Of a stretch of DNA of 36,988 nt, positions 36,508 through 36,988 are shown one piece after another. The position numbers and the translations under genes are program-made. Position 1 is the first letter of the stretch; each line of letters begins with the position of its first letter. The stretch comes from a virus. The stretch covers positions 1-36,988 of the IMG/VR virus record IMGVR_UViG_3300017950_000002. The stretch is one strand, 5' to 3'. Below the pieces are notes generated by a model. The model saw nothing but the letters and a program-made list of their open reading frames with translations. It had not been told where the DNA came from and did not search any database.

Positions 36508-36988
36508 TTATGCTCCTTTTAGTGCCGCTACTTCGGCTTTTAAGTCTTGAATTTCTTTAATCATCATTGGGACTAGCTTGCTGTAATCCACCTGCCACAT
36601 ATCGTCTTCAGTCGCGCCTTGTGTTACTGCTTCAGGTGCAACGTCAACAAGCTCTTGTGCGACCATGCCGTAGGTCTGGCGTGATCCGTCAGCCTTCCAG
36701 TCAAAAGAACGTACACGGATATCGTCGATGTTACCTGCTGGTGCGTCTACGATGTTTTCTTTGAGGCGTTCGTCTGAGGATGTGTTGTAGGATGTTGCGG
36801 TTCCGCCTGTATTAATAGTGCCGACTTGCCCATTTGTGTTATTAAACGAAATTTGCGTATGCGTTCCCGTTCCACCTGAATCCTTTAAGCTGAGAAGAGT
36901 ATTGCCTGTATTTGAGGCATTGTCTGCCGTAATCAGTGCGTTCGCAGAAGTAGTCCCAACCAGCAAGTTGCCGCTGGAGTCGATACGC
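36508..36988 (-). CDS. Tail fibre, C-terminal part with S74 chaperone (N-terminus at 2234-1)
   Basis: This is the distal end of the fibre whose start is at 2234. The frame is open to the right edge, and the last 123 bases duplicate the left end. After the final cycle (AERMRIDSSGNLLVGTTSAN) comes the S74 intramolecular chaperone: TSSDERLKENIVDAPAGNID, RVRSFDWKADGSRQTYGMVA, QELVDVAPEAV, WQVDYSKLVPMMIKEIQDLK and a terminal helix. The Ser-Asp cleavage dyad is S775-D776 in the 863-residue protein. By family, the chaperone assembles the trimer and then cuts itself off. Confidence 0.9.
   Translation of the reverse strand, partial: RIDSSGNLLVGTTSANALITADNASNTGNTLLSLKDSGGTGTHTQISFNNTNGQVGTINTGGTATSYNTSSDERLKENIVDAPAGNIDDIRVRSFDWKADGSRQTYGMVAQELVDVAPEAVTQGATEDDMWQVDYSKLVPMMIKEIQDLKAEVAALKGA
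36866..36988. repeat. Direct terminal repeat, right copy
   Basis: These 123 bases are identical to positions 1-123. The reading frame of the tail fibre passes through both copies in register, so removing one copy gives a continuous 863-codon gene. Confidence 0.95.

Overview
The window is an essentially complete genome of a tailed bacteriophage (Caudoviricetes), almost certainly a podovirus-type virion on a Gram-negative host. The first 123 bases (1-123) recur exactly as the last 123 (36866-36988), so the contig closes into a circle of 36,865 bp. The contig break falls inside one long tail-fibre gene. Podovirus architecture follows from a P22-type portal, a P22 gp10-like tail hub, large internal (ejection-type) proteins, and the absence of tail tube, sheath or tape-measure genes. 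A Gram-negative host follows from two lipoprotein signal peptides and a spanin-like lysis pair. Many small proteins resemble families I know from uncultured marine phages; that is family memory, not a database search. No integrase, DNA polymerase, RNA polymerase, tRNA or CRISPR array was seen.

All genes but one are on the minus strand and are packed with stop/start overlaps (ATGA, TAATG, GTGA). Read in transcription order (right to left, around the circle), there are three blocks. (1) From about 18.4 kb down to 9.3 kb is the early block: small unknown genes, a candidate annealing protein, a small protein with an SSB-like C-terminus, an XRE regulator, a CHC2 zinc-finger primase-like protein, a replication-initiation-like protein, a DnaB-like ATPase, a DUF3310 protein, a PD-(D/E)XK-like nuclease, NinB-like and NinG-like recombination proteins and an HTH-metallophosphoesterase. 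Two promoters, at 18362-18389 and 11500-11527, share architecture and flanking bases. (2) From 9.2 kb down through position 1 and on from 36.9 kb to 20.9 kb is packaging and morphogenesis: terminase subunits, a large protein with an ADP-ribosyltransferase-like N-terminus, three small basic proteins, an adaptor-like protein made of six tandem units, tail fibres, tail hub, internal virion proteins, portal, scaffold and major capsid protein. A strong Rho-independent terminator follows the capsid gene at 20899-20919. (3) From 20.9 kb down to 18.4 kb are a repeat-bearing lipoprotein and the lysis cassette: TM/coiled-coil i-spanin candidate, 29-residue lipoprotein, 3TM holin and M15 endolysin.

The most unusual items are: the head-tail adaptor homologue with five internally deleted 102-residue copies ahead of one full-length copy; an o-spanin candidate with a mature length of only 16 residues; an ART-like domain on a presumed virion protein; a carbohydrate-binding-like module inserted in the tail hub; an 11-residue-repeat lipoprotein; a nested inverted repeat upstream of the terminase genes; and the single plus-strand gene at 5315-5491. 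Five genes under 60 codons (4798-4956, 4946-5050, 5315-5491, 19175-19264, 19491-19670) and one of 49 codons (36050-36199) were found by reading the sequence directly.
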